From an uncultured Oribacterium sp. (GTDB lineage Bacteria; Bacillota; Clostridia; Lachnospirales; Lachnospiraceae): a DNA stretch of 64,000 nt. Below the pieces are notes generated by a model. It saw only the letters and a list, made by a program, of their open reading frames with translations, ran no database searches and had not been told where the DNA came from. The position numbers were made by a program, and so were the translations under genes. The stretch lies in the NCBI GenBank assembly GCA_946413525.1, contig CAMKKZ010000004.1, forward strand, positions 109,668 through 173,667, written 5' to 3'. Below are positions 35,240-43,675 of this stretch, piece by piece. Within the stretch, counting starts at the first letter, position 1; each line of letters opens with the position of its first letter.

Positions 35240-35430
35240 TCTTCATCTGCCGTTTTGGAATCACGGAGTTCCTTCGCGCCGGCACTGATGGTATTTCTGT
35301 GAACAGCAGATAGCTCACTTATTTGCGTTATGCCTCCTCTTCCAGGCGCGATCGCTACAGACGGGTTTTCTGTAATGACGGGAATTCCTGAACTATGCCT
35401 CCTCTTCCAGGCGCGATCGCTACAGGACAT
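35240..35430 (-). pseudogene. Possible transposase-fragment relic (ISAz13-like)
   Basis: The minus strand contains SVAIAPGRGGITQISELSAV and HRNTISAGAKEL, which resembles the N-terminal HTH region of ISAz13-type transposases. Nothing else of the gene is present, and the sequence is interrupted by a 32-bp duplication. Identification from a short match, so tentative. Confidence 0.4.
35329..35425 (+). repeat. Two 32-bp direct repeats
   Basis: The 32-bp sequence starting TATGCCTCCTCTTCCAGG and ending GCGATCGCTACAG occurs at 35329-35360 and 35394-35425, 65 bp apart. It contains the palindrome GCGATCGC. Confidence 0.85.
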
Positions 35431-35514
35431 GGAGCATTAATGGATGTCTGTCAAGGACGGCCTTTATGATATCTCTGGCACGGATCCCGCTAAAGGGGCG
35501 CCTGTCAGGGCCTG

Positions 35515-35587
35515 CCATTTATCGCATATTTGCTACCGTTTGTCGCAAACCCCTTTACTAATTCATGCGAATGTGGTAAAGGGGAAC
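35515..35587 (+). repeat. Family E structured repeat, copy 2
   Basis: Same order as 29370-29441, with a perfect CCCCTTTAC/GTAAAGGGG stem and inner ATTC/GAAT. The preceding CTGTCAAGGAC sequence is also shared. It ends upstream of the DUF3021 gene, 155 bp away. Confidence 0.78.
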
Positions 35588-35742
35588 GGAATAATGATGA
35601 GCTCCGCGGGATCCGCACGACGGGGAAAATGTTGACTTTGCTCAGATGAGATTCGCGGGATCTGTACAATCCAATGGATCCGCTCGGTTCGCGCGGTCCG
35701 GGCGATCCACGGGCGTTTGAAGGAAAGGGAGGAGCGGAACAC

Positions 35743-36183
35743 ATGAAGAATGCCCTTTTTCGCACTTTTTTTGGCTTTATCCTCGGCATGGCGGTCGGCA
35801 ACGTGATCGCGGCGCTGTCGGCGGACGGCGGGGCGATTGTTTCCCCAACGTTGCTCGAAAGGACGGGCAGCCTCTCCGCGGCGCTGCTGACGCAGACGCT
35901 GTGTTCCGGGCTGATCGGCGCGGCGGGCATGGGCGGCACGGCGCTCTATGAACTGGAACATTGGTCCCTGCTCGTAACCGACGCGGTACACTTCGCGCTC
36001 GTGATGGCGGCATTCGTCCCCATCGCGCTGTACCTCGGCTGGACAAGCACACCGAGCGAGCTGATGGCCTTGTCGGCGTGTATGCTGGCGGCACATCTGG
36101 CCATCTTCCTCGTGATGTGCGCGTATTATCGCGCGCAGGTGAGTCTCATCAACGAGCTGCAGGCGCAATGCTTCGGAACTTGA
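35743..36183 (+). CDS. DUF3021 family membrane protein
   Basis: 146 residues with four hydrophobic segments (FGFILGMAVGNVIAAL; SGLIGAAGMGGTALYE; FALVMAAFVPIALYLG; LAAHLAIFLVMCAYY), matching the small DUF3021 proteins that normally pair with a LytTR regulator gene, which they are thought to control at the membrane. The start at 35743 is preferred because GGGAGGAGCGG precedes it. The ATG at 35674 would add 23 residues that come from the decayed end of a LytTR gene. About 40 bp upstream is nearly identical to the last codons of the LytTR gene at 37424, so its own LytTR partner has been lost. Confidence 0.82.
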   Translation: MKNALFRTFFGFILGMAVGNVIAALSADGGAIVSPTLLERTGSLSAALLTQTLCSGLIGAAGMGGTALYELEHWSLLVTDAVHFALVMAAFVPIALYLGWTSTPSELMALSACMLAAHLAIFLVMCAYYRAQVSLINELQAQCFGT

Positions 36184-36196
36184 GACAAGATAGGAA

Positions 36197-36290
36197 AGTA
36201 TGAAAGGCAAGCCTTTCATACTTCATTTGTTCCGCTGGCGCGTCACAAATGGGACTCAATGCCTGCGGCATCAAGTCAAAGTATAAAGGA
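36197..36290 (+). repeat. Family A structured repeat, copy 4
   Basis: AGTATGAAAGG-CAA-GCCTTTCATACT hairpin, CATTTGTT/CACAAATG hairpin and ATGCC-TGC-GGCAT hairpin. The end AAAGTATAAAGGAGG contributes the ribosome-binding site of the secreted protein at 36302. Confidence 0.88.
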
Positions 36291-36301
36291 GGAAACAACG
36301 A

Positions 36302-37207
36302 ATGAAAATGAAGAAGAAACGGCTTTTCGGCATCCTGCTCAGTCTTGCGCTGCTGCTGGGGCTGCTGCCGGGGATGGGGCTGACGGCGCTTGCGTTCAAT
36401 GTCGATAATTACAAAGCACAGATCGAACAGCTTTCGATAGGCGAGCTGATTGTGGATGAGAGCGGCGCATTCTATCTTCCCATGCATGTGTATTTCAGCG
36501 CAGCGGAAGATCTCAGCGATGCAAACGCTGTCTATTTCCTTGAGGGCTACCTGAAAGCCACCCTCGCGAACGGCACGACTACTGAGGGCATTGCGGGGCT
36601 TGGCATGACGCTTATGCCGACGGGACCTGACGACTTCGAAGCGGCGGGCAGCAATGCATTCAGATTTTCGTATAGCGAAGGCGAGGGCACGGGAATTGTG
36701 AAATATAAGCTCCCCTTGCTGGGCGATGGTGATACACAGACCGTCGAAAAGAGTACCGCCACCGGACAGGTAGAGGTAAACGGGCTTAAGAAAAATGATA
36801 AGGTAACTTTGCAGATAGAGACTGTCTTGAATAGCGGAACAATACCTGCCGACATGCTGCCCCCGGCCGGAAGCGTGAAATCCGATGAGTTTACCTTTAC
36901 TGTCGAGGACAGAAGCAAGTACCCCAAGACCGTGACCGAGAGTGAGGAATCATCAAGCCCGTCCCTTGCGGGCGGAAAGGTGACGGCTCCGGCCGGCGCG
37001 AGGCTCGTATTACGCAACACTGCCGTATCGAAAAAATCAAAGGTCATGACGAGTTCCAAGGTGAAAGTAATCCCGGCGGATTGCGCGAAGGCCGACCCTG
37101 CGGCAATTTTGGATCTGTCGAAAATTCCGGACCAGGGCTGCAAGCTCATGCTCCTTGATCCGCAAACGAACGGCCCGCTCTGCGAGTCATGGGAACCCGG
37201 AAGCTGA
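36302..37207 (+). CDS. Secreted protein with shared C-terminal module
   Basis: 301 residues. Signal peptide KKRLFGILLSLALLLGLLPG with cleavage near ALA-FN. Residues about 30-210 are a beta-rich domain not recognised, shaped like a NEAT- or cohesin-like surface domain but without clear motifs. Residues about 225-301 repeat the C-terminal module of the giant protein at 29495 (SLAGGKVTAPAGARLVL, DLSKIPDQGCKLMLLDPQT). The ribosome-binding site GGAGG comes from a family A repeat. It follows a DUF3021 gene, as the broken secreted-protein gene at 37973 follows the DUF3021 relic, suggesting a cassette. Confidence 0.75.
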   Translation: MKMKKKRLFGILLSLALLLGLLPGMGLTALAFNVDNYKAQIEQLSIGELIVDESGAFYLPMHVYFSAAEDLSDANAVYFLEGYLKATLANGTTTEGIAGLGMTLMPTGPDDFEAAGSNAFRFSYSEGEGTGIVKYKLPLLGDGDTQTVEKSTATGQVEVNGLKKNDKVTLQIETVLNSGTIPADMLPPAGSVKSDEFTFTVEDRSKYPKTVTESEESSSPSLAGGKVTAPAGARLVLRNTAVSKKSKVMTSSKVKVIPADCAKADPAAILDLSKIPDQGCKLMLLDPQTNGPLCESWEPGS

Positions 37208-37423
37208 GGGGGCTGAATAGTTACAAATCATTGATATTTTCATACGCGCGGTCATGGAGCCCTGCTCCACAAAAGATCATGAAAGGAAGCTTTCATACGT
37301 GTCTCGCTGGAGGCACGGGACGCTGACTGAATAGATAAACAGACAAATAAGAAGTGACTTCACATTACATGGAGGTTTGCCGTCATCCGGGCGAATATTC
37401 TGACAGAAAGCGGGGCGCGAAGC

Positions 37424-37894
37424 GTGAAAAAAGTCAAGATCAGCTTTAAGAGGAACGATTTGCCGGACTGCATCGATGTGCAGTTCCACGCCTCGGAGCA
37501 GGACGGGCAGGTGAGGGAGCTTATGGAGCTCGTCGCCGCGCGGCAGCAGCTGCTGACCGCGACGGGGAAAAACGGGACGCTCCTGCGCTTTGACCTGGAC
37601 AGCATCCTTTGCGTCTCCTCCGCCGGCAAGTATACCGAGATCGTGACGGAGGCGGAGCGCGTTACCGTGCGGCAGTCACTCAGCGAGCTGGAGCGTCAGC
37701 TCCGCGACAGCAGCTTCTTCATCCGCGTATCGCGATATGAACTCGTCAATCTTGGCAAGATCCGAAAGTATGACTTTGCCCTCACGGGCACGCTGCGGAT
37801 GGAATTCGTGAACGGGATGGAGACCTGGGCGTCCCGGCGCTGCATCCCGGCGATCCGCATACGTTTGAAGGAAAGGGAGGAGCGGAACACATGA
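37424..37894 (+). CDS. LytTR-family DNA-binding regulator
   Basis: 156 residues starting at GTG (MKKVKISFKRNDLPDCIDVQ). The C-terminal half is a LytTR DNA-binding domain: LLRFDLDSILCVSSAGKYTE, VRQSLSELERQL, FIRVSRYELVNLGKI and a final strand with MEFVNGMETWASRR. There is no receiver domain, which fits the short LytTR proteins paired with DUF3021 membrane proteins. The stop overlaps the ATG of a DUF3021 relic (ATGA). The ribosome-binding site is weak; GGAGG lies 49 bases upstream. It probably regulates nearby genes, but no target site was identified. Confidence 0.85.
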   Translation: MKKVKISFKRNDLPDCIDVQFHASEQDGQVRELMELVAARQQLLTATGKNGTLLRFDLDSILCVSSAGKYTEIVTEAERVTVRQSLSELERQLRDSSFFIRVSRYELVNLGKIRKYDFALTGTLRMEFVNGMETWASRRCIPAIRIRLKEREERNT

Positions 37895-37953
37895 AGAATG
37901 CCCTTTTCCGCATGTTTTCCGGCTTTGTCCTCGGCCATGCTTCGGCAGCTTAA
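37891..37953 (+). pseudogene. DUF3021 gene with internal deletion
   Basis: The first 15 codons (MKNALFRMFSGFVLG) match the DUF3021 gene at 35743. The sequence then jumps to ATGCTTCGG..CTT..ACA.GATAGGA, which aligns with the end of that gene (36168-36195). About 390 bp between is missing and the frame ends at once in TAA. Only a 20-residue peptide could be made. Confidence 0.85.
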
Positions 37954-37972
37954 ACATGATAGGAGGTATCTT

Positions 37973-38698
37973 ATGAAAAAAAGGCTTTCCCACAAGTTTC
38001 ATCGTGCTGGCACTGTGCCTGATGCTGCTGCCCACGACGCTGCGGGCGGAGGCGGCTACTTTTGTCGATCTGCATTTTGAGCCGTATGTGTTTGACGGAA
38101 CATTGCAAGCACAAACAGATACTATTGTACCCGGCAGGTCCTGGTGCGTTGTAGAATCCGGAATCAATTTCGAAACGAACCGTGATGACAAGGATTTGCT
38201 TCACATTCATCTTTTTGGCACGGAAACGCTGCCCGAGGGCGTGGATCCGAGCAGTATTTCGGTGACGAGGCTGCAATGGTCTCCTGGCAACTCGTTCGAT
38301 TCTGCCCAAGCCCATGATTTTGATCTTGATCTCCGCACCTACTGGGTGAAATGGAAAAACGAGGAGGCCCGTTTGGCAGAGGTATTTATCAATAACTATG
38401 CAGGTCGTGTGGTGCCCGAGATGGAAGAGGCGGGATTGAAAAACACAGACCCCTTCACCGTTCGGGCGACGCAGAACTGGGGGGGTATAAGTACACCTTT
38501 GACTTCACATTCCCTGCTCTTATGCATCAGCTAAATATCCATTATGCGGGATTGGAAGATATAAATCTGACTCCCGCTATATTATCGCTAAGTCTCCCTG
38601 TCGCCTATGTCATCCAACATCCAACTGTAAAAAAGAACGATGATGGCACATATACTCTTGAACAAAGTTTTCTAGAGAGTAAGGAAGTACCTAACTGA
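37973..38698 (+). pseudogene. Secreted-protein gene with two homopolymer frameshifts
   Basis: With the ATG at 37973 (AGGAGG 7 bases upstream) the frame fails after a run of seven A. Removing one A gives MKKGFPTSFIVLALCLMLLP and TTLRAEA, a perfect signal peptide continuing into the frame open from 38004. That frame runs to a run of seven G at about 38479. Changing the G number opens YKYTFDFTFPALMHQLNIHY and onward to EVPN and TGA at 38698. The intact protein would be about 240 residues, exported, family unknown. The frameshifts could be decay, slippage-based on/off switching, or assembly errors. Confidence 0.78.
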
Positions 38699-38855
38699 GT
38701 GAGGCGGATGCGCAGCGACGGCAGGAATATACCATAGAACAAGAAGCCGCCCTCGCGTGGGGGGAGTGAGGCGGATGCGCGGCGACGGCAGGAATATACC
38801 ATAGAACAAGAAGCCGCCCTTGCGTGGGGGGAGTGAGGCGGATGCGCAGCGACGG
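38699..38855 (+). repeat. 67-bp tandem repeat, 2.3 copies
   Basis: Units start at 38699, 38766 and 38833 with GTGAGGCGGATGCGCAGCG; the third is partial. The repeats follow directly on the stop codon of the frameshifted secreted-protein gene. The remainder to 39112 has no gene. Confidence 0.88.
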
Positions 38856-39112
38856 GGCAGCGCGCTGAAAGAGCGTGGAGGCCACTGGCATGCGAGCGCG
38901 GCTTGTACTGATACTGGACGAGGCACTGAGGCATTAACCGAAGACTGTGATAAAACGAAAAAAAGTTGCATTATTGGAAAAGGAATGTATAATAGACAGT
39001 GGAATATTTTCGCCGGGCGTATCGGGAATCTTTCAGATGCCGGCGGGAAGGCTTGAGAATAGATGTTTGAAACGGAAACTCGAAACGGGATCTTGAAAAG
39101 GAGAGGCGCGTT

Positions 39113-42100
39113 ATGAAAAAAGGATTATTAAAGAGCAGACGCTTAATCGTGTGGCTGCTTGCGGCTGGGATGGTCTTCTCCCATACGGCCTTTGCCCTGG
39201 ACGGCATGGGTTCCGGGGAGACGGGAACACAGGAGGAAATTGCTGCCCTGTCCTCTGAAGAAGATGGGGAAGACGAGTTCAAGATTCTCCTGAATGAAGA
39301 AGGTGAGCCTGACGAAGAAGGCGCGGAGCTTGTTTCCGATGAGTCGGATGAGACGGACGAGGAGAATGCCGAATCGGAGGAAGAGAATGAGGGAGAAGCC
39401 ATAGAGGAATCTTCTTTGGCGGATTCTGAAGAGGAGGCTTCCGGGGCTGAGGAATCTGAGGGATCAGACAATACGGAAGAGGGTACCAATGGCGGGGAGG
39501 ATGCGCTTCCGTCCGGCGAAGACGGCGAGACTTCTGGTGAGGATACGTCTGAGGGCGAGGAAGCAGCAGAAGGGGAGTCGTTTGATGAAACTGAGGGCGA
39601 AGGAGAGGGATCTTCTTCATCCGAGGGAGAGGATGGCGACACTTCTTCCAATGAAGAGAATGGCGAACTGCCGGGAGATTCGGAGGGACTTTCCGGAGAG
39701 GAAGGCTCCTTTGGGAATGGCGAAGGAGAGAGTTCCGGGCAGGACGAGGAGGCCTTTGACGGAGAGAGCGAGGGCTCCGGTTCGGAAGGGACGGAGAATG
39801 AATACGGCATGGACGAGGAATCCAATGCCGACGACGGGCAGGAAGCTTTCGACGACGGCGAGGGCGATAATGAAGCGGCGGATGATGAGTTGAATGAACT
39901 TGTTGACGGCGAGGCAGGCTATGACGACGGCGCGGAAGACGGGGATTCCGATGAGGAAGCCAACGGAGAGGATTTGGCCGATGATGCCGGCTATGATGAC
40001 AGTGAGGACGGCGATCCCTATGCCGAAACGGAATTAGAATCGTCTTACGAAGACGGCGAGGACGTGGAGTTCGAGGACAGCCTGTCAGATGATGACGGGG
40101 ATATGGAAGATGAGGATTCCGTGACCTTTGAAGACTGGCTTTCCGATGAGGATGGGGAAGCCGCAGGGGATGAGGCGGTTCAGGATGGCGAGGACGCGGA
40201 AGAGTCCGGCGAGGCGGAAGAGAGTGAAAACGCGGAGGATGCCGGCGAGCTTTCGGGCGAGGACTTGACGGACGAAGGGGACGGAAGCGAGGACGCGGAA
40301 GAGGCTTCCGAAAGCGAAAGTGAGTCTGAGTCTGAATCCGTATCCGAATCCCAGGAGACCGAAGGGGCAGTCGATGTCGGCCTCGGAGAGGATGCGGGTG
40401 CTTCCGAAAGCGAAGGAGCGGAAGATCTTGAAGCCGGCGCCGGAGAGGAAGCCACGCTGACGGAAGAAGAGGCGGGCGAGACCTTACCGGCGGACGGAAA
40501 GGAAGCGGGAGCGGCGGAAAAGGCAGCCGAAGCGGAGCTGGCGACCCCTTCCGACATTCCTGTTCTTATGGAGGACTCCTACGGTATTTATGACCTGACC
40601 ATTGTGAAGGATGAGGGAGAGAATGACTATGTCACCATTAAGGTGCAGGATGAAGAAGGAACCGAAATTAATGCCGCTAATGCGACGATCAAGAAAGCCG
40701 ATGGGACGAATGTGGGGCCGGTTCCTTACTATCAGAATGGCTTGCGGCTGAATGCCACTTATGGGGCCGCTGTGGCCGGAAAGGAATATCTGACCCTTTT
40801 GCTTTCGAAGAAGTACAGCGCCTCAGCCGGGCTGCAGGCTGCCGATATTGCCTATGTGGATCAGACGACGGCCGGAGACGGTGGCGTTTCCTTCGCGATT
40901 TACCCCGGCCATATGGCGGAAGGTAATTACTACCTCTATCTTTCCAGCGGCGCGGATACAGGAATAAAGGACATCACAGAGGTTGCAAGCTTCTCTTTCG
41001 TTGGGAAGTATGATGTGGTTGTCCCTGTGACGGGGGTCAGTCTCAGCCAGAACGCGCTTGCTTTGCAGCCGGGAGGAACCGCCACCCTTATCGCCGATGT
41101 GGAGCCGGCTGACGCGACGGATATAAGCGTTACCTGGACAAGCAGCAAGACAGACGTGGCCACGGTTGATGGCAACGGCAAGGTGACGGCATTAAAGGTC
41201 GGGAATTCCGTCATTACCGTGAAGACGAATGACGGAGCCTTTACGGATACCTGCGCGGTGACCGTGAACCCCATTCCGGTTACAGGCGTCACGCTGAATA
41301 AGAGCAGCCTTTCGCTGACGGAGGGGGGGAGCGAGACATTAAGCGCCACGGTATCTCCTGCCAACGCGACGAACAAGGCGGTGAGCTGGTCAAGCAGCAA
41401 GGCTGCCGTGGCAAAGGTTGACAACAGCGGCAAGGTGACGGCGGTTTCTGCCGGTGCGGCCACGATCACCGTGACGACAAATGATGGCAACTACACCAAG
41501 AGCTGCGCGGTCACGGTAGCCGCAAAGCAGGTAACTCCGGTTCCCGATGCAAAGGTGGCTGTCACAGGCGTTACGTTGAATAAGACAAGCCTTTCTCTTT
41601 CGAGGGGCGCTTCGGAGACCTTGAGCGCCACTGTTGCTCCTTCCAATGCTACAGACAAGACGATAAGCTGGTCCAGCAGCAATACGGCAGTGGCCACGGT
41701 ATCGAACGGGAAGGTTACGGCAGTTTCCGCAGGCACGGCTACGATTACGGTGAAGACAAACGATGGCGGACACAGCGCAAGCTGTGCGCTTACCGTGGAA
41801 GCCAGTGACATATCAAAATGCGCGATCAGCCTTTCCGCGACGAAATTCGAATATGACGGCAAGGCAAAGAAGCCAGATGTAACGGTAAAGGATGGAAACG
41901 CAACGCTCACGAGCGGCACGGACTACAGCGTTGCTTACGCAAGCAACAAGAATATCGGGACAGCAACGGTAACTGTCACAGGTAAGGGGAACTACCAGGG
42001 TACGCTTTCCACCAGCTTCAAGATTACGGCTCCGGCGAAAGGCAAGGTATTCACTGTATCCGGCGTGAAGTATAAGGTGACGGATGCCTCGAAGTATACT

Positions 42101-43024
42101 GTGGCCGCCGTCGGGGCATCGAAGAAGACCATTACGACGCTGACGATTCCGGCCGCGGTGAAGATTGGCGGCAAGAGCTACAAGGTGACATCGGTGGGGG
42201 CTAAGGCCTACCAGAAATTCACGAAGCTGAAGACCGTGACGATCGGAAACAATGTCACAACGATTGGAAAGAATGCCTTCGATGGCTGCTCGGCCCTTAC
42301 AAAGCTGACCATCGGAAAGAAAGTGAAGACCATTGGGGCGAGCGCTTTCAATAATTGCGCGAAGCTTGCTACGTTAAAGATCAATTCCACCGTGCTGAGC
42401 AGTATCGGCGCAGGCGCTTTTAAGGGCGGGAAGAAGCTGAAGAAGGTGACACTCGGAAATACGGTGACAACCATCGGGGATAACGCCTTCAATGGCTGCG
42501 TGGCCCTCACTACGGTGACCCTTGGCAAGAAGGTGAAGACCATTGGGGCAAGTGCCTTCAAGGGCTGCTCGAATCTTGCCACCTTAAAGATCAATTCCAC
42601 CGTGCTGAGCAGTATCGGCGCAGGCGCTTTCCAGGGCGCGAAGAAGCTGAAGACGGTGACACTCGGAAATACGGTGACAACCATCGGGGATAACGCCTTC
42701 AATGGCTGCGTGGCCCTCACTACGGTGACCCTTGGAAAGAAGGTAAAAACCATTGGGGCAAGTGCCTTCAAGGGCTGCGTGAAGCTCAGCAAGCTTACGG
42801 TGAATTCCACGGTGCTGACCACGATTGGGAAGCAGGCTTTCTCCGGGGACAAGAAGCTGAATACCATCACCTTCAAGTCTTCCAAGATCAAGACTGTAGG
42901 CGCGAAAGCATTTACCGGTGTGCCATCTACCGCAAAGGTGAAGGTACCTGCCAAAAATGTGAGCGCGTACAAGAAGCTGTTCCAGAAGGCCGGGCTTAAC
43001 AAGAAGGCAAAGGTCCAGAAGTAA
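39113..43024 (+). CDS. Acidic surface protein with Big_2 domains and BspA-type leucine-rich repeats
   Basis: 1303 residues. Signal peptide (RRLIVWLLAAGMVFSHTAFA), then about 440 residues dominated by Glu, Asp, Ser and Gly (residues 40-480). After a beta-rich domain (about 485-635) come three bacterial Ig-like Big_2 domains (about 640-900, each with VTGVTLNKSSLSL-like starts and SWSSSKAAVAKVD-like centres). An MBG/YDG-like domain follows (about 905-978, EYDGKAKKPDVTV). The last ~290 residues are BspA/LRR_5-type leucine-rich repeats (TTIGDNAFNGCVALTTVTLG). Tandem LRR units are almost identical, consistent with recent expansion. The ribosome-binding site AAAGGAGAGG precedes the ATG. Probably host- or polymer-binding. 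No sortase signal at the C-terminus. Confidence 0.87.
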   Translation: MKKGLLKSRRLIVWLLAAGMVFSHTAFALDGMGSGETGTQEEIAALSSEEDGEDEFKILLNEEGEPDEEGAELVSDESDETDEENAESEEENEGEAIEESSLADSEEEASGAEESEGSDNTEEGTNGGEDALPSGEDGETSGEDTSEGEEAAEGESFDETEGEGEGSSSSEGEDGDTSSNEENGELPGDSEGLSGEEGSFGNGEGESSGQDEEAFDGESEGSGSEGTENEYGMDEESNADDGQEAFDDGEGDNEAADDELNELVDGEAGYDDGAEDGDSDEEANGEDLADDAGYDDSEDGDPYAETELESSYEDGEDVEFEDSLSDDDGDMEDEDSVTFEDWLSDEDGEAAGDEAVQDGEDAEESGEAEESENAEDAGELSGEDLTDEGDGSEDAEEASESESESESESVSESQETEGAVDVGLGEDAGASESEGAEDLEAGAGEEATLTEEEAGETLPADGKEAGAAEKAAEAELATPSDIPVLMEDSYGIYDLTIVKDEGENDYVTIKVQDEEGTEINAANATIKKADGTNVGPVPYYQNGLRLNATYGAAVAGKEYLTLLLSKKYSASAGLQAADIAYVDQTTAGDGGVSFAIYPGHMAEGNYYLYLSSGADTGIKDITEVASFSFVGKYDVVVPVTGVSLSQNALALQPGGTATLIADVEPADATDISVTWTSSKTDVATVDGNGKVTALKVGNSVITVKTNDGAFTDTCAVTVNPIPVTGVTLNKSSLSLTEGGSETLSATVSPANATNKAVSWSSSKAAVAKVDNSGKVTAVSAGAATITVTTNDGNYTKSCAVTVAAKQVTPVPDAKVAVTGVTLNKTSLSLSRGASETLSATVAPSNATDKTISWSSSNTAVATVSNGKVTAVSAGTATITVKTNDGGHSASCALTVEASDISKCAISLSATKFEYDGKAKKPDVTVKDGNATLTSGTDYSVAYASNKNIGTATVTVTGKGNYQGTLSTSFKITAPAKGKVFTVSGVKYKVTDASKYTVAAVGASKKTITTLTIPAAVKIGGKSYKVTSVGAKAYQKFTKLKTVTIGNNVTTIGKNAFDGCSALTKLTIGKKVKTIGASAFNNCAKLATLKINSTVLSSIGAGAFKGGKKLKKVTLGNTVTTIGDNAFNGCVALTTVTLGKKVKTIGASAFKGCSNLATLKINSTVLSSIGAGAFQGAKKLKTVTLGNTVTTIGDNAFNGCVALTTVTLGKKVKTIGASAFKGCVKLSKLTVNSTVLTTIGKQAFSGDKKLNTITFKSSKIKTVGAKAFTGVPSTAKVKVPAKNVSAYKKLFQKAGLNKKAKVQK

Positions 43025-43165
43025 AACGCTTTGCCTCTCGGACGGGTCGCTTTGCGGTTATCAGAGCGGGAAAACTCACTTCTCACTTTGATGAGGCATG
43101 ACGGATCGGCCTGTTGAAAAGCGGCTTGGGCATACCCCGGGCTGAGCGGCAGAATAATGTATAAG

Positions 43166-43219
43166 AAAAAGACCCTGACCATTGGGCAGTTGAGGCTGTT
43201 CCGTGGCAGGGTCTTTTTT
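43166..43219 (+). terminator. Rho-independent terminator after the LRR surface protein
   Basis: AAAAAGACCCTG pairs with CAGGGTCTTTTTT across a 29-base loop that is itself partly paired (GGGCAG..CTGTTCC). It is 142 bp after the stop at 43024. The A/T symmetric stem makes it potentially bidirectional. Confidence 0.85.
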
Positions 43220-43382
43220 GTAACTATTCAGCACCCTCTGGATTTCAGAGAATTCAAATGGAAAGCTTGCTTTTCATTTGGAATTCTCTGAAATCCAGAG
43301 GGCGGACAAGGCGCGGAGCGCCTCTGAACGCCCACATGAGCAGTCGCCAAAAGCGACTGCGAATAGGGTGCTGAATAGTTAC
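43220..43382. repeat. Family C MITE-like element, copy 2
   Basis: 163 bp with perfect 18-bp terminal inverted repeats (GTAACTATTCAGCACCCT and AGGGTGCTGAATAGTTAC). No ORF. Inserted directly after the T tract of the terminator. Strongly similar to 29007-29181 inside as well. Confidence 0.9.
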
Positions 43383-43388
43383 TTTATA

Positions 43389-43495
43389 TTAAAGAAACGC
43401 TGATTTACTACACGTTTCCGGCATCGAAAATGCGCCGCGCAACGGCAAATTTCCTTTGCGTTTCCGTGTGCATCATGAGGAAATCAGATTGTAAC
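43389..43495. repeat. Family D MITE-like element, copy 2
   Basis: Left end TTAAAGAAACGCTGATT and interior (CGTTTCCGGCATCGAAAATG) match 10530-10646. The right end is degenerate (AGGAAATCAGATTGTAAC). It adjoins family C copy 2 with only six bases between. Confidence 0.7.
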
Positions 43496-43675
43496 AAAAT
43501 CTACCCAAACATTCGTATCACTGCTAATAAATTGCGTCGGCTTCGCGGATTTTCCAGTTGTGTTTAAAGATGAGATATTGTTATAATCACATGCGGGCAG
43601 AATTGATCTCTGGAAAAACAGATTTCCGGCAGAATTCATTTCCGGCAGGTCCGGGAAATGGGAGGTATATAGGGG

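Noticed and set aside
38605..38971. Minus-strand frames over the 67-bp tandem repeat
   Set aside because: Produced by the repeat itself in several frames; no start signals or known domain.
38971..39825. 284-codon minus-strand Ser/Pro-rich frame
   Set aside because: Antisense of the acidic region of the protein at 39113; no start signal.
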